This document shows, piece by piece, positions 8,764 to 18,017 of a stretch of DNA of 64,000 nucleotides (positions are counted from its first letter, which is position 1; each line of letters starts with the position of its first letter). The notes beneath the pieces are model-generated. The model searched no databases. It had not been told where the DNA came from and saw only the letters and a list, made by a program, of their open reading frames with translations. The DNA comes from Rhizobium metallidurans (GTDB lineage Bacteria > Pseudomonadota > Alphaproteobacteria > Rhizobiales > Rhizobiaceae). The position numbers and the translations under genes were made by a program. Location: the NCBI RefSeq assembly GCF_014196505.1, contig NZ_JACIDW010000002.1, positions 62,001-126,000 of the forward strand, read 5' to 3'.

Positions 8764-9702
8764 TCAGCCTTTCACTGCGCCTGCGGCGATACCGCGGACG
8801 AACAGACGTCCCGACACGAAATACACGATGAGCGGCACCAGACCCGTGAGGATGGTTGCGGCCATGTTGACGTTGTATTCCTTCACGCCCTGGACGGAAT
8901 TGACGATGTTGTTGAGCTGCACGGTCATCGGATAGTATTCCGGCCGGGTGAAGACGACGCCGAACAGGAAGTCGTTCCAGATGCCGGTGACCTGCAGGAT
9001 CATGGCGACGACGAAGATCGGCAGCGACATTGGCACCATGATCTTCAGGAATATCTGCCAGAAGCCGGCACCATCGACGCGGGCGGCCTTGAACAGCTCC
9101 TGCGGCAGCGATGCGAAATAGTTGCGGAAGAGCAGCGTCAGGATCGGCATGCCGAAGATCGAGTGCACGATGATCAGCCCCGTCAGCGTGCCGTAGATCC
9201 CCATTTCCCTGAGCACGATGACGATGGGATAGATCATCACCTGGTAGGGAATGAAGGCACCGATGACGAGGATCGAGAAGAACAGCTCCGAGCCCTTGAA
9301 GCGCCAGTTGGCGAGTGCGTAGCCGTTGACCGAGGCAATCGCGATGGAGACGATCACGGATGGCACGGTGATCCGCACCGAATTCCAGAAGCCGCGGGAA
9401 AGACCGTCGCAGTTGAGGCCCGTGCAGGCTGTCGCCCAGGCCTTCACCCAAGGCTCGAAGGTGATTTCCATCGGCGGCGAGAAGATGTTGCCCATGCGGA
9501 TTTCGGGCATCCCCTTCAGCGACGTGACGATCATCACGTAGAGCGGCAGCAGGTAGTAGGCGGCGGCGACGAACAGCGTGCCGTAGAGCATGATGTTGCG
9601 TGGCGAGAGCACCCGCTTCGGCTTCGAGCCATTCGGTCCGTCGAAGGACTTTGCGGGTCCTAGTGCGACCTCGGCGGTCTTGAGAGCGATGGTATCAGGC
9701 AC
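8764..9702 (-). CDS. Carbohydrate ABC transporter permease, MalG type
   Basis: 312 residues with a cytoplasmic N-terminal tail of about 35 residues and then six predicted membrane segments (the first is YGTLFVAAAYYLLPLYVMIV). The permease EAA loop reads ELFKAARVDGAGFWQIFLKI, which contacts the ATPase. The first periplasmic loop after the first helix includes a large insertion with a CTGLNCDG cysteine pair. The start overlaps the end of the upstream permease by 8 bp, typical of translationally coupled CUT1 permease pairs. It forms the inner-membrane channel together with the MalF-type subunit. Confidence 0.9.
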   Translation of the reverse strand: MPDTIALKTAEVALGPAKSFDGPNGSKPKRVLSPRNIMLYGTLFVAAAYYLLPLYVMIVTSLKGMPEIRMGNIFSPPMEITFEPWVKAWATACTGLNCDGLSRGFWNSVRITVPSVIVSIAIASVNGYALANWRFKGSELFFSILVIGAFIPYQVMIYPIVIVLREMGIYGTLTGLIIVHSIFGMPILTLLFRNYFASLPQELFKAARVDGAGFWQIFLKIMVPMSLPIFVVAMILQVTGIWNDFLFGVVFTRPEYYPMTVQLNNIVNSVQGVKEYNVNMAATILTGLVPLIVYFVSGRLFVRGIAAGAVKG

Positions 9703-10600
9703 GTTTACGCCCTCCCCCGAATTCCAGATAAGCCCATGGAATGATGATGATCGCGACCGTGATCAGCATCATGGTCGAGGCGGCGAAGCCCTGCCCCAGG
9801 TTCTGCGCCTGAAACATGTAGTCGTAGACATATTTGGCCGGCACTTCCGACGAGATTCCGGGTCCACCGGACGTCTGCGCCACCACGAGGTCGTAGACCT
9901 TGACGATGCCGGACGCGATGATGACGAGCGTGGTGATGAAGACGGGACGCATCATCGGGATGACGATGAAGAGATAGGTCTTCCACATCGGAATGCCGTC
10001 GACGCGCGATGCCTTCCAGATGTCCTCGTCGATCCCGCGCAGGCCGGCGAGCATCAGGCACATGACGAGGCCCGTTCCCTGCCAGAGCGCTGCGATCAGC
10101 ACGCCGTAGATCACGATGCTCGGCGTATAAAGCGGATCGAAGGTGAAGCTCGTCCAGCCGAGCGAACGCACCACCGACTGCACGCCGAATTCCGGATTGA
10201 GCACCCATTGCCAGACGAGGCCGGTGACGATGAAGGACAGCGCGAAGGGATAGAGAAAGATCGTCCGGAACGCATTCTCGAACCGGATCTTCTGATCCAT
10301 CAGCGCCGCCAGCGTAAAGCCGATCACCAGGCTGAAGATCAGGGAAAAGATGCCGTAAAGGGCGAGGTTCTCGATGGACACGATCCATCGCGGCGCGGCC
10401 CAGAGCCGCTTGTACTGGTCGAAACCAACGAAGCTCATCCTTGGCAGGAGCTTCGAGTTGGTGAAGGAATAGAACACCGTCCAGAGCGTTCCGCCGAGAA
10501 AGATGACCACGGCGGTAAGGATCATCGGGATGGATGCGATTTTGGAATTCAGATTGCGCAGCAACTGATTTGGCCGGCCGGCTTTCGCTGGACCCGTCAT
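9695..10600 (-). CDS. Carbohydrate ABC transporter permease, MalF type
   Basis: 301 residues from the ATG at 10600 (MTGPAKAGRPNQLLRNLNSK), chosen because GGAGG lies 7 bases upstream; an upstream extension to 10717 is unsupported. Six membrane segments are predicted. The EAA loop reads DEDIWKASRVDGIPMWKTYLF, and GAGLRGIDEDIW-like features are normal for MalF relatives of the short type. It pairs with the overlapping MalG-type permease. A 218-bp gap containing a hairpin separates it from the binding-protein gene, so permease expression is probably lower than that of the binding protein. Confidence 0.9.
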   Translation of the reverse strand: MTGPAKAGRPNQLLRNLNSKIASIPMILTAVVIFLGGTLWTVFYSFTNSKLLPRMSFVGFDQYKRLWAAPRWIVSIENLALYGIFSLIFSLVIGFTLAALMDQKIRFENAFRTIFLYPFALSFIVTGLVWQWVLNPEFGVQSVVRSLGWTSFTFDPLYTPSIVIYGVLIAALWQGTGLVMCLMLAGLRGIDEDIWKASRVDGIPMWKTYLFIVIPMMRPVFITTLVIIASGIVKVYDLVVAQTSGGPGISSEVPAKYVYDYMFQAQNLGQGFAASTMMLITVAIIIIPWAYLEFGGGRKRA

Positions 10601-10763
10601 TGTGTTTCCTCCTGACACGTACTTGCTTCTGTGACCGAGAGCAGCGGCCGTTGCCGGACACCGCTCCCGTCTCTTGCCCCGGATGGTTCCAGCCGCATTC
10701 TCGCGGCGGGAACGCATCGGGAAAGCACTGCCGCGAGCCCGCCGCCATCAGCGGCTAGGGCAC

Positions 10764-10797
10764 ATCCGGCTCTCCGTTCCTGGGCGGAAAGCCGGAT
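10764..10797 (-). terminator. Intercistronic hairpin after the binding-protein gene
   Basis: The inverted repeat ATCCGGCT (10764-10771) / AGCCGGAT (10790-10797) has extra inner pairing TCCG/CGGA. It lies 21 bp downstream of the binding-protein stop and has no T-run. Such hairpins commonly stabilise the 3' end of the binding-protein mRNA and attenuate transcription into the permeases. That role is inferred here. Confidence 0.5.
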
Positions 10798-10818
10798 CGC
10801 GGCAGCACGAGCAGACGA

Positions 10819-12054
10819 TCAGTCGGCGGAGCCGATGATTTCAGCGAAACGCTTCTGCGCGTCTTCAGGCGTCATCGAGGCATTGGAGAAGAACTCCGAG
10901 AAGAGGTCTTCCTTCTGCTTCTGGCTGTCGGCCGAAAGCAGCTGGTCGGTGCCTTCGACCACATTGCCCTTGGCAAGGATGTCGAGACCCTTCTTCATGC
11001 AGTCGTTGGCGGCCGCGAGATCGACGTCACCGCGAACCGGCAGCGAGCCCTTCTTCAGGTTGAAGGCAACCTGGGTCTTGGGATCGAGAAGCGTCTTGGC
11101 GAGAACGTCCTGGGCCTTCGTCTTCTCGGCATCCTTGAGCACCGGGAAGTAGAACGCATCACCACCGGTGGAGATGATTTCGTTCACGCCCAGCCCCGGA
11201 AGGCAGGTGTAGTCGGTACCGGCTTTCTGGCCAGCCAGAGCGAATTCGCCCTGCGCCCAGTCACCCATGATCTGACCGCCGGCCTTGCCGGTGATGACGA
11301 GGTTGGTTGCCTGGTTCCAATCCTGGACATTGCTGCCCTTGGACATCTTGCGGGCGTCGTCGGCCGCCTTGAAGACCTTGGCGATCTCGGGACCGGCCGC
11401 GGTTTCCGCATCCTTGTCCTTGAACACCTTCAGGAACGTGTCCTTGCCGGCGATCGCCACCATCAGCGTATCGAAGGCGCCTGCAGCCTGCCATGGCTGG
11501 CCGCCGACGGCGAGCGGCACGATGCCGGCCTTTTCAAGCGCAGGAGCCGCCGCGACGAATTCATTCCAGTTCTTCGGCACTTCGATGCCGGCCTTCTTGA
11601 AGGCGGCATTGGAAAGCCACAGCCACTGCCAGGAATGGATGTTCACAGGTGCGCAATAGATCTTGCCGTCGATCGTGCAGCTGTCGAGCAGGCTCGCCGG
11701 ACGGACGATGTCCTTCCAGCGCTCGGCGGTCGCGACATCGGTCAGGTCGCGCATAAGGCCGGACTGCACCAGTTCCTCGGCCTGGCGGCCGTGGTTGAAC
11801 TGGGTGGCGCCCATCGGATCGCCGCCGGTGATACGGCTGACCATGATCGGACGCGCCGTGCCGCCGGACCCGGCGATAGCGCCGTCGACCCACTTGTTGC
11901 CGGTCGCGTCGAATGCCTTGGCGAGTTCCGCCACGGCGGCGGCTTCGCCACCCGAGGTCCACCAGTGCGTGACTTCGAGATCGGTGGCCTGTGCCGCACC
12001 GAGCGGCAGGGCGACGGATGCGCACAGCGCTGCCGCCATCAAACGAATATTCAT
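10819..12054 (-). CDS. Carbohydrate ABC transporter substrate-binding protein
   Basis: 411 residues. A Sec signal peptide is clear: MNIRLMAAALCASVALPLGA with cleavage likely after AQA at about residue 23, so the mature protein is periplasmic. The mature chain starts TDLEVTHWWTSGGEAAAVAE, the hallmark of family 1 (MalE-like) sugar-binding proteins related to glucose/mannose binders, with NIHSWQWLWLSNAAFKKAG and the conserved GGDAFYFPVLK downstream. The ATG has a strong GGAGGAG ribosome site. It is the first gene of the operon and is divergent from the LacI regulator. The ligand is probably a mannose- or xylose-containing sugar, judged by the operon hydrolases. Confidence 0.92.
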   Translation of the reverse strand: MNIRLMAAALCASVALPLGAAQATDLEVTHWWTSGGEAAAVAELAKAFDATGNKWVDGAIAGSGGTARPIMVSRITGGDPMGATQFNHGRQAEELVQSGLMRDLTDVATAERWKDIVRPASLLDSCTIDGKIYCAPVNIHSWQWLWLSNAAFKKAGIEVPKNWNEFVAAAPALEKAGIVPLAVGGQPWQAAGAFDTLMVAIAGKDTFLKVFKDKDAETAAGPEIAKVFKAADDARKMSKGSNVQDWNQATNLVITGKAGGQIMGDWAQGEFALAGQKAGTDYTCLPGLGVNEIISTGGDAFYFPVLKDAEKTKAQDVLAKTLLDPKTQVAFNLKKGSLPVRGDVDLAAANDCMKKGLDILAKGNVVEGTDQLLSADSQKQKEDLFSEFFSNASMTPEDAQKRFAEIIGSAD

Positions 12055-12507
12055 GAGTTCTCCTCCCTCACTGAAACGTTGCCGGAAAAACTTAGTTCAA
12101 TCGATATTGCCGCGCAACAGCCACCCCTTAAAATTTTCTTTTCGACCCTGCTTTGCTACCATTGCCTGTCTTTAAAGACCCTTCCCCGCAAGGCGCCGCA
12201 AGACCAACATCCGGCGATGTGCAATCGCACACACGCACTATCACTATGTTTAATAACGATATATTATACTGGTATCGTCACATGACTTCCGATTTTCGTT
12301 CGCAGGTGCAAAAAATTCGTGCAAAAACCATCGATTCAACCATTGAGAGCACACGAACCAGAACGATCGGAAAAATCGCTCGACATTTCTACTGCAACGT
12401 TACAGATTTTAAGGCCCGTGGGAGGGAACGACATTTGTGTATTCGTGCTTACAGCGCTGCGAAAAGCATCTATAAGCGAACCAAATCGCGTAGGACGGCC
12501 TAGAGGG
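12055..12507. promoter_or_regulatory. Divergent control region of the sugar operon and its LacI gene
   Basis: This 453-bp region is AT-rich compared with its surroundings and separates the divergent binding-protein and LacI genes. Candidate LacI-type operator elements are visible: TTCAATCGATATTG at 12096-12109, ATCGATTCAA at 12330-12339 (the same core in the other orientation) and a perfect 12-bp palindrome GTCTTTAAAGAC at 12168-12179. No -10/-35 pair stands out with confidence. The operator assignments are inference from symmetry and position. Confidence 0.45.
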
Positions 12508-13539
12508 ATGAAAAACAAAGCGAATTTCGGGGCGACGGTGACCGAGCCATCTCGGGAGAGACCGACACTGAAGACGATTGCCTTCATGACCGGCCTCGGC
12601 ATCACCACGGTTTCCCGAGCATTGAAGGATGCGCCTGATATCGGCGCGGAGACCAAGGAACGCGTGCGCATGGTGGCCAGCCAGCTCGGCTACCAGCCGA
12701 ACCGCGCCGGCGTGCGTCTCAGGACCGGCAAGACCAACGTCATCGCTCTGGTTCTGAGCATTGACGAGGAGATCATGGGCTTCTCGAGCCAGCTGGTCTT
12801 CGGCATCTCCGAGGTCCTGACCGGCACACCCTACCACATCGTCGTCACCCCCCACTCGCACAGCAAGGACCCGATGCTGCCCGTCCGCTACATCCTGGAG
12901 ACAGGTTCGGCCGACGGCGTCATCATCTCCCGCATCGAGCCCGACGATCCCCGTGTGCGGCTACTCAGCGAGCGCAACATGCCCTTCGCGACGCACGGAC
13001 GCACCGATGCCGGGCTGATGCATCCCTTCCACGATTTCGACAACGAGGCTTTCGCCCACCAGGCGGTCGCCAAACTCGTCGCGCGCGGTCGCAGGCGCAT
13101 CGCCCTCCTCCAGCCTCCGAGCAAGCTCACCTATTACACGCACACCCGCATCGGCTTCCAGACAGGCCTCCACGACTATGGCGCCGAGGAAGTGCCGCTG
13201 CGCGTCACCATCGACACGCCGCTGGACGAGATCCGCAACGCCGTCGAAACCATGATGCGCTCAGGCAACGCGCCCGATGGCATCGTCTGTCTCGCAGGCA
13301 GCGCCGCCATCGCCGTCAATGCCGGCATCGAAGCCGCCGGCAAGCGCCTCGGCCGGGACGTCGACATGGCCTCGAAGGAATCGGCTCCGATCCTCAACTG
13401 GATTCGTCCGGAGATCATCACCGCCTATGAAGACGTCCGCCATGCCGGGCGCGAGATGGCCAAGGCCGTCATCGCCCGCATCGACGGCGTCGAGCCCGAG
13501 TTGCTGCAGAGCATCAGCCAGCCCGTGTGGAAGGCGTAA
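12508..13539 (+). CDS. LacI family transcriptional regulator (AglR-like)
   Basis: 343 residues from the ATG at 12508 ([20 protein letters not shown]), preceded by a weak AGAGG site; a longer frame from 12319 adds an unrelated N-terminus. The LacI helix-turn-helix is [20 protein letters not shown] (residues about 22-41), with the hinge [17 protein letters not shown], followed by a periplasmic-binding-protein-like sensor domain ([15 protein letters not shown] onward). It is divergent from the sugar operon, the usual place for a local repressor. It presumably leaves its operators in 12055-12507 when a mono- or oligosaccharide is present. The name AglR-like reflects general resemblance only. Confidence 0.88.
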   Translation: MKNKANFGATVTEPSRERPTLKTIAFMTGLGITTVSRALKDAPDIGAETKERVRMVASQLGYQPNRAGVRLRTGKTNVIALVLSIDEEIMGFSSQLVFGISEVLTGTPYHIVVTPHSHSKDPMLPVRYILETGSADGVIISRIEPDDPRVRLLSERNMPFATHGRTDAGLMHPFHDFDNEAFAHQAVAKLVARGRRRIALLQPPSKLTYYTHTRIGFQTGLHDYGAEEVPLRVTIDTPLDEIRNAVETMMRSGNAPDGIVCLAGSAAIAVNAGIEAAGKRLGRDVDMASKESAPILNWIRPEIITAYEDVRHAGREMAKAVIARIDGVEPELLQSISQPVWKA

Positions 13540-13598
13540 GCCAGGCATTATTGGACGGCTGGCGAACCGGCCGTATCGACGCACCACATCAAGCAAAA

Positions 13599-13625
13599 CA
13601 GCCGGGCATGGACCCGGCTGCTTAT
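13599..13625. terminator. Bidirectional terminator between lacI and gnd
   Basis: CAGCCGGG (13599-13606) and CCCGGCTG (13613-13620) form an 8-bp GC-rich stem with a 6-base loop, followed by CTTAT on the plus strand. It sits between two convergent genes, so it probably ends both transcripts. Confidence 0.6.
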
Positions 13626-13650
13626 CGTCATGTCACTTCTTGTCCGCCGT

Positions 13651-15081
13651 TTAGAACGTCGCGGCGCCACTGCCCCACGGGCCGTGGTGGAAGTCCTTGC
13701 CGTCGAGACGATCGAAGCCGTGGGCGCCGAAGAAGTCGCGCTGTGCCTGGATCAGGTTGGCGGTGCCGCGGCCCTGGCGGTAAGCGTCGAAGTAGGTGAG
13801 CGCCGAGGTGAGCGCCGGAACCGGCAGGCCGGCCTGAAGAGCCGCACCAACGACGCGGCGAAGCGCCGGCAGCGATTCCTTGACCATATCCGAGAAGGCC
13901 GGCGTCACGATCAGGTTGGCCGCATCCGGCGCCTTGGTGAAGGCGGAGGTGATCTCGTCGAGGAACTGCGAACGGATGATGCAGCCGTCACGCCAGATCC
14001 TGGCAATGGTTGGCATCGGCAGCGACCACTTGAACTCGCGCGAGGCTTCCGCCATCACCGCGAAGCCCTGTGCGTAGGCACCGATCTTGGCGGCGAAGAG
14101 CGCCAGTTCCAGATCCTTGACGAGTTCGGGGCCGTAGGCGACCGGGAATTTGTACTCCGGCTTGCCGAAGATCTTCTCGGCGGCTTCGCGCTCGGTCTTC
14201 ATCGACGACAGGCTACGGGCGGCAACGGCCGCTTCGATCGCCGTTGCCGGAATGCCCATGTTCTGCGCTTCGATCGCCGACCACTTGCCGGTGCCCTTCT
14301 GGCCGGCCTTGTCGAGGATCATGTCCACCATCGCGCCGCCGGAGATCGGATCGGTGGCGGCCAGCACCTTCTCGGAGATCTCGATGAGATAGGAGTTCAG
14401 GCGGCCCTTGTTCCAGTCGCCGAAGATGCCGGAGATGTCCTTGGCGTTCTTGCCGAGGCCGTCGCGCAGGATGCCGTAGATTTCGGCGATCATCTGCATG
14501 TCGGCATATTCGATGCCGTTGTGGATCGTCTTGACGAAGTGGCCGGCGCCGTCATTGCCGAGCCAGGCAACACAGGGGTCGCCCTTGTACTTGGCGGCGA
14601 TCGAGGTCAACACCGGCTCGACCCGCTTCCAGCTATCCTCCGTGCCGCCGACCATGATCGACGGGCCGTGGCGCGCACCTTCCTCGCCACCGGAAACACC
14701 CATGCCGATGAAGGTCAGGTCGGTGTCCTTGAGGCGGTCGAAGCGGGCGATCGTGTCGCGGAAGTTGGCGTTGCCGGCATCGATCATGATATCGCCCTTG
14801 GAGAGATGCGGACGCAGCAGCTCCATCTGCTGATCGACCGGCTCACCGGCCTTGATCATGATGATGATCGGGCGTGGCGGGCGGATCGCTTCGACGAACT
14901 CCTCGATCGTCTTGCATGGAATGATCTGCTTCTTCAGATCGCCGGCGCTCTCGTAGAACTCGTCGGTCTTGTCGGGCGTACGGTTGAACACCGCAATCTT
15001 GTTGCCCTTTTCCGCGATGTTCAGAGCGAGGTTGGAACCCATGACCGCAAGGCCGATCAGCCCGATTTCTGCCTTTTCCAC
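13651..15081 (-). CDS. gnd: 6-phosphogluconate dehydrogenase (decarboxylating)
   Basis: 476 residues, the full length of the long NADP-dependent form. It starts with GTG at 15081 (MEKAEIGLIGLAVMGSNLAL) with GGAGAG just upstream. The Rossmann motif GLAVMGSNLA is followed by VGTED, FIGMGVSGGEEGARHGPSIM (residues about 119-138) and KTIHNGIEYADMQMIAE with the catalytic lysine/glutamate region; the C-terminus carries RTDRFG-region equivalents (FDRLDGKDFHHGPWG). It converts 6-phosphogluconate to ribulose 5-phosphate and CO2 in the oxidative pentose phosphate route. It is monocistronic. A dispersed repeat lies directly upstream of its ribosome site. Confidence 0.95.
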   Translation of the reverse strand: MEKAEIGLIGLAVMGSNLALNIAEKGNKIAVFNRTPDKTDEFYESAGDLKKQIIPCKTIEEFVEAIRPPRPIIIMIKAGEPVDQQMELLRPHLSKGDIMIDAGNANFRDTIARFDRLKDTDLTFIGMGVSGGEEGARHGPSIMVGGTEDSWKRVEPVLTSIAAKYKGDPCVAWLGNDGAGHFVKTIHNGIEYADMQMIAEIYGILRDGLGKNAKDISGIFGDWNKGRLNSYLIEISEKVLAATDPISGGAMVDMILDKAGQKGTGKWSAIEAQNMGIPATAIEAAVAARSLSSMKTEREAAEKIFGKPEYKFPVAYGPELVKDLELALFAAKIGAYAQGFAVMAEASREFKWSLPMPTIARIWRDGCIIRSQFLDEITSAFTKAPDAANLIVTPAFSDMVKESLPALRRVVGAALQAGLPVPALTSALTYFDAYRQGRGTANLIQAQRDFFGAHGFDRLDGKDFHHGPWGSGAATF

Positions 15082-15095
15082 GTTAACTCTCCGGT

Positions 15096-15166
15096 TAGAG
15101 CATGTCGCGCAAAAATGTGAAGCGGCTTTGCGATAACGACATGCGGTAAAACAAAGATCTAGAGCG
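15096..15166. repeat. Dispersed rhizobial intergenic repeat upstream of gnd
   Basis: The segment TAGAGCATGTCGCGCAAAAA... GCGATAACGACATGC... TCTAGAGCGC resembles a short repeat I recall as common in Rhizobiaceae intergenic regions. It contains the imperfect inverted arms GCATGTCG (15101-15108) and CGACATGC (15137-15144). It starts 14 bp upstream of the gnd start codon and so lies in the leader. Confidence 0.5.
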
Positions 15167-15416
15167 CAACGGGTGAATCTGGAAGATCGCGAGGCGCTTT
15201 AGCCAAATTGGACCGATGTTGTGGCACTCTCTGGCTCATCCGGCAAGTTCGATTCGCCCCGGATCGGTCGCGTATTGTTTCTGTCCCGAGCCGAACCCAT
15301 ATTGCCGACGAGGCCGCTCTGCGGGTGGCTTTGATGCCGCTGGCATCGTTGCGACAATGAGACAGGTCGGAAGACGACGTTAAGCCGCCCACGAACAGCG
15401 AAGGAGGCGCAAGCCC

Positions 15417-15815
15417 ATGGCGACAATGCCGGCAAGAATCATTCATCGGTCGATCGAGAGAAACTGGCGGGACGTCTGGGCCTTCGCCGGCGCGCCCGAG
15501 AATATGCCGCTCTGGGCATCGGGTCTCGCCTCCGGCCTTGAAAAAAGTGGCGACGACTGGATCGCCAAGGGTGTCCTCGGCACGGTTCGCGTGAGCTTCG
15601 CACCCGACAACGAATTCGGTGTTCTCGACCATACCGTCACGATCGCGAACGGGTTGCGGGTCTATAACGCGCTCCGGATCATCACGAATGGCGACGGCTG
15701 CGAGGTGATGTTCACTTTGCTGCGGCTGCCGGATATGACCGACGCGCAGTTCGAGGCCGACGCGGCGCATGTGGCACGCGATCTCGAGGCGCTGAAGAAA
15801 CTGATGGAAATCTAG
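15417..15815 (+). CDS. SRPBCC (START-like) family protein
   Basis: 132 residues, the right size for a single SRPBCC domain. The start MATMPARIIHRSIERNWRDV fits the usual first strand plus helix ('I.a.p..VW.f...pe.'), and GVLGTVRVSFAPDNEFGVLDH the central beta strands. AAGGAGG lies 10 bases before the ATG. Such small proteins bind hydrophobic ligands, or act as polyketide cyclases or stress proteins; the ligand is unknown here. It is followed after 13 bp by a VOC family gene, so the two are co-transcribed. It faces away from gnd. Confidence 0.75.
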   Translation: MATMPARIIHRSIERNWRDVWAFAGAPENMPLWASGLASGLEKSGDDWIAKGVLGTVRVSFAPDNEFGVLDHTVTIANGLRVYNALRIITNGDGCEVMFTLLRLPDMTDAQFEADAAHVARDLEALKKLMEI

Positions 15816-15828
15816 AGGGGGGGGACCG

Positions 15829-16182
15829 ATGACATCTACGAAAACCGAGCTCCGCATCGACTATGTCGAATTCAACGTCGCCGATATCGAGCGCTCCAAG
15901 GCGTTCTACGGCAAGGCTTTCGGTTGGCGCTTCACCGACTATGGCCCCAATTACTGCGAATTCGACGACGGACGTCTGAAGGGCGGCTTCACCAACGTCA
16001 AGGCACCTCGCCCCGGCGGCCCTCTCGTCATCCTCTATGCCGACGACCTGTCGGCGGCCTTGCAGGCGGTTGAAGGCGCCGGCGGCAAGATCGTTCGCCC
16101 GATCTTCGGCTTTCCGGGCGGCAGCCGTTTTCATTTCGCCGATCCCGATGGATACGAACTGGCGGTCTGGACAAAGGCCTGA
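15829..16182 (+). CDS. VOC family (glyoxalase-like) protein
   Basis: 117 residues: one vicinal-oxygen-chelate module. IDYVEFNVADIERSKAFYGKAFGW is the classical beta-alpha start of the fold, GPLVILYADDLSAALQAVEGAGG opens the second half, and PGGSRFHFADPDGYELAVW is the closing motif with the FxDPDGxxxxLW signature. It resembles small glyoxalase/bleomycin-resistance-like proteins of unknown substrate. A purine-rich AGAGGGGGGG precedes the ATG. It forms a two-gene unit with the SRPBCC gene. Its stop codon abuts the stop of the convergent PAS gene with no spacer. Confidence 0.82.
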   Translation: MTSTKTELRIDYVEFNVADIERSKAFYGKAFGWRFTDYGPNYCEFDDGRLKGGFTNVKAPRPGGPLVILYADDLSAALQAVEGAGGKIVRPIFGFPGGSRFHFADPDGYELAVWTKA

Positions 16183-16929
16183 TCAGGCGGCGAGATTGGC
16201 CGCCGATGATCCGGCATCCTGCGAGACGACCAGCGCGCCGATGATATAGCCGGACGAATCACGCAGCGGCGACATGCGATATCGCGTCCTCTGCACGACG
16301 TTGTCCTCGCGACGTTCATAGGTGTGATCGCATGTCTCGCCCGCGAAACATGCGTCGAGCATGCCCTTCATGCAATCCACGAACCGCTTCTCGCCGAGAA
16401 CCTCCTTCACATGCCGCCCGACCATCTCGAACGGCTTGCGCTTGGCGTAAGCGGAACTGGCGGCGTTGGCGTAGAGGTAGCGATAGTCCTTGGTCAGCAC
16501 CGCCACCCGATCCGGCAGCGATTCGAGGATAGCCGAGTTCAGGAAATTGCCGTTATCGGTGTTGGGCACGTAGGCCGCGGGCGCGGACACGCGTTCGCGA
16601 TCCATGCGCTCCAGCGGCGGCATCTGCCAGCGCGGCACCGTCGAACCCAGATACTGCTCCATCATGTAGGAGAGCAGCTTCACATGCTCGCGCACCGATT
16701 CGCTGTCTTCGGCATACTGATCGATCAGGCAGCCGACGAACTGCATCTGCATGTGCGCATAGAACAGATTGGTGGCGCGGTAGCCGAGAATCGTTTCGAT
16801 AAGCGCGTCGATCGACCCGTCGAGGCTGCTCACCCGCGCATCGTCACCAAGCCTTATAGCCTCATCAATTTGCGAACACCGCAACGAGAATGCCTGAAAA
16901 AGCCCGAGCACCACGCCTCCCATGCCCAT
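16183..16929 (-). CDS. PAS domain-containing protein
   Basis: 248 residues. The N-terminal half is helical without a recognised domain. A PAS fold occupies roughly residues 135-240: LPDRVAVLTKDYRYLYANAA, MVGRHVKEVLGEKRF and RYRMSPLRDSSGYIIGALVV are typical PAS core strands. No histidine kinase, GGDEF or HTH output is present, so this is a sensor-only protein, possibly acting by protein interaction. The start is uncertain: ATG codons at 16929 and 16923 are followed by GTG GTG preceded by GGGAGG. The ligand and partner are unknown. Confidence 0.7.
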   Translation of the reverse strand: MGMGGVVLGLFQAFSLRCSQIDEAIRLGDDARVSSLDGSIDALIETILGYRATNLFYAHMQMQFVGCLIDQYAEDSESVREHVKLLSYMMEQYLGSTVPRWQMPPLERMDRERVSAPAAYVPNTDNGNFLNSAILESLPDRVAVLTKDYRYLYANAASSAYAKRKPFEMVGRHVKEVLGEKRFVDCMKGMLDACFAGETCDHTYERREDNVVQRTRYRMSPLRDSSGYIIGALVVSQDAGSSAANLAA

Positions 16930-17080
16930 TCAGTGAGGGAATTGCTATGTTATACCGGATCATGAGCAGGCGACCATCGCCCCGTCATCCCGACTGTCAG
17001 AAATCGGTAACATGACGTCACTTCATGTTCAATGATGAAGCCATCCTGTTTTTCAATGACAAGATGTAATGGCAGGCATT

Positions 17081-18013
17081 CTAGATGAGCTGGCGCTTGA
17101 TCTCCCACCGGTCATGATACCAGAGCCACTGTTCCGGATATTCCCGCACCCAGCTTTCCACCTTGTCGTTCAGCAGCTGCGCCGTGGCTGTCAGGTCGAG
17201 ATTGCCGTTCGCATCGCGCGGCAATTCCACCTTCGGCTCGATTTCCAGCCGGTAGCGGTTGCCGGGGAGACGGATGCAGCGGGCCGGGTAGACCTCGCAG
17301 TTGAACTGGCGCACCAGCTTGCCGAGCAACGGGTTGGTCTTCACCGGCCGGCCGAAGAATTCGGTCTTCAATCCGCGGCCGAATTTCTGGTCGACAAGCA
17401 CGCCGACCCCCTGCTCCGCTTCCAGCTGGCGGGCGAGCGCGAAGGACGATCCGGCATGCGACGGCACCAGCTTGCCCATGCGGGCGCTACGGAAGTCGAA
17501 CACCTTCTGCGCCACGTAGGGATTGTTCGGCGGTCGGAAGAGAACGCTGACATAGAGCCCGAAGGCGGCGCCCGCCACGGGCAGCAGCTCGAAATTGCCG
17601 GTGTGGCCGGTAAAGACGATGAAGGGACGCGGGTTTTCCAGAAGATCGAGGAAGATCGGGATACCCGACACCTCCACCCTGCCCGGCTCGCTCTTTTCGG
17701 GATCGAAATCGAACAGACGGTCGAGAAACACGTATTCCGCCGCAAGCCGGCCCATGTTGGCCCAGCTCCCAAGCGCGATCTGGTTGATCTCCTCGTCGCT
17801 CTTTTCGGGAAAGGCGTTGCGGAGATTGGCAAGCATCAGCTTGTGGCGCTTCATCTTCGGGCCGATCTTGCGCATCAGCCAGTCGATGAAGTTGATCGCT
17901 CCGTCGGCCGGAAAGATCTTCAGGAAGTTCAGGAAGCCGAACATCACCTGCGCGATCAGCCACTGGCGAAAATGGTCCAGTTTCAGGACGATCCGGGTAA
18001 TGAACAGCTCCAA
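17081..18013 (-). CDS. lpxXL: Lipid A very-long-chain acyltransferase LpxXL
   Basis: 310 residues of the HtrB/LpxL-MsbB acyltransferase family: one N-terminal hydrophobic segment (WLIAQVMFGFLNFLKIF), FTGHTGNFELLP carrying the H(x)4E-like catalytic HTGNFE, and LVDQKFGRGLKTEFFGRPVK. The position at the end of the acpXL cluster identifies it as the enzyme that transfers 27-hydroxyoctacosanoate from AcpXL to lipid A at the inner membrane. The start appears to be TTG at 18013, 4 bp after the adhXL stop, with no obvious Shine-Dalgarno; translational coupling is likely. Confidence 0.9.
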   Translation of the reverse strand: MELFITRIVLKLDHFRQWLIAQVMFGFLNFLKIFPADGAINFIDWLMRKIGPKMKRHKLMLANLRNAFPEKSDEEINQIALGSWANMGRLAAEYVFLDRLFDFDPEKSEPGRVEVSGIPIFLDLLENPRPFIVFTGHTGNFELLPVAGAAFGLYVSVLFRPPNNPYVAQKVFDFRSARMGKLVPSHAGSSFALARQLEAEQGVGVLVDQKFGRGLKTEFFGRPVKTNPLLGKLVRQFNCEVYPARCIRLPGNRYRLEIEPKVELPRDANGNLDLTATAQLLNDKVESWVREYPEQWLWYHDRWEIKRQLI

Positions 18014-18017
18014 GGGA

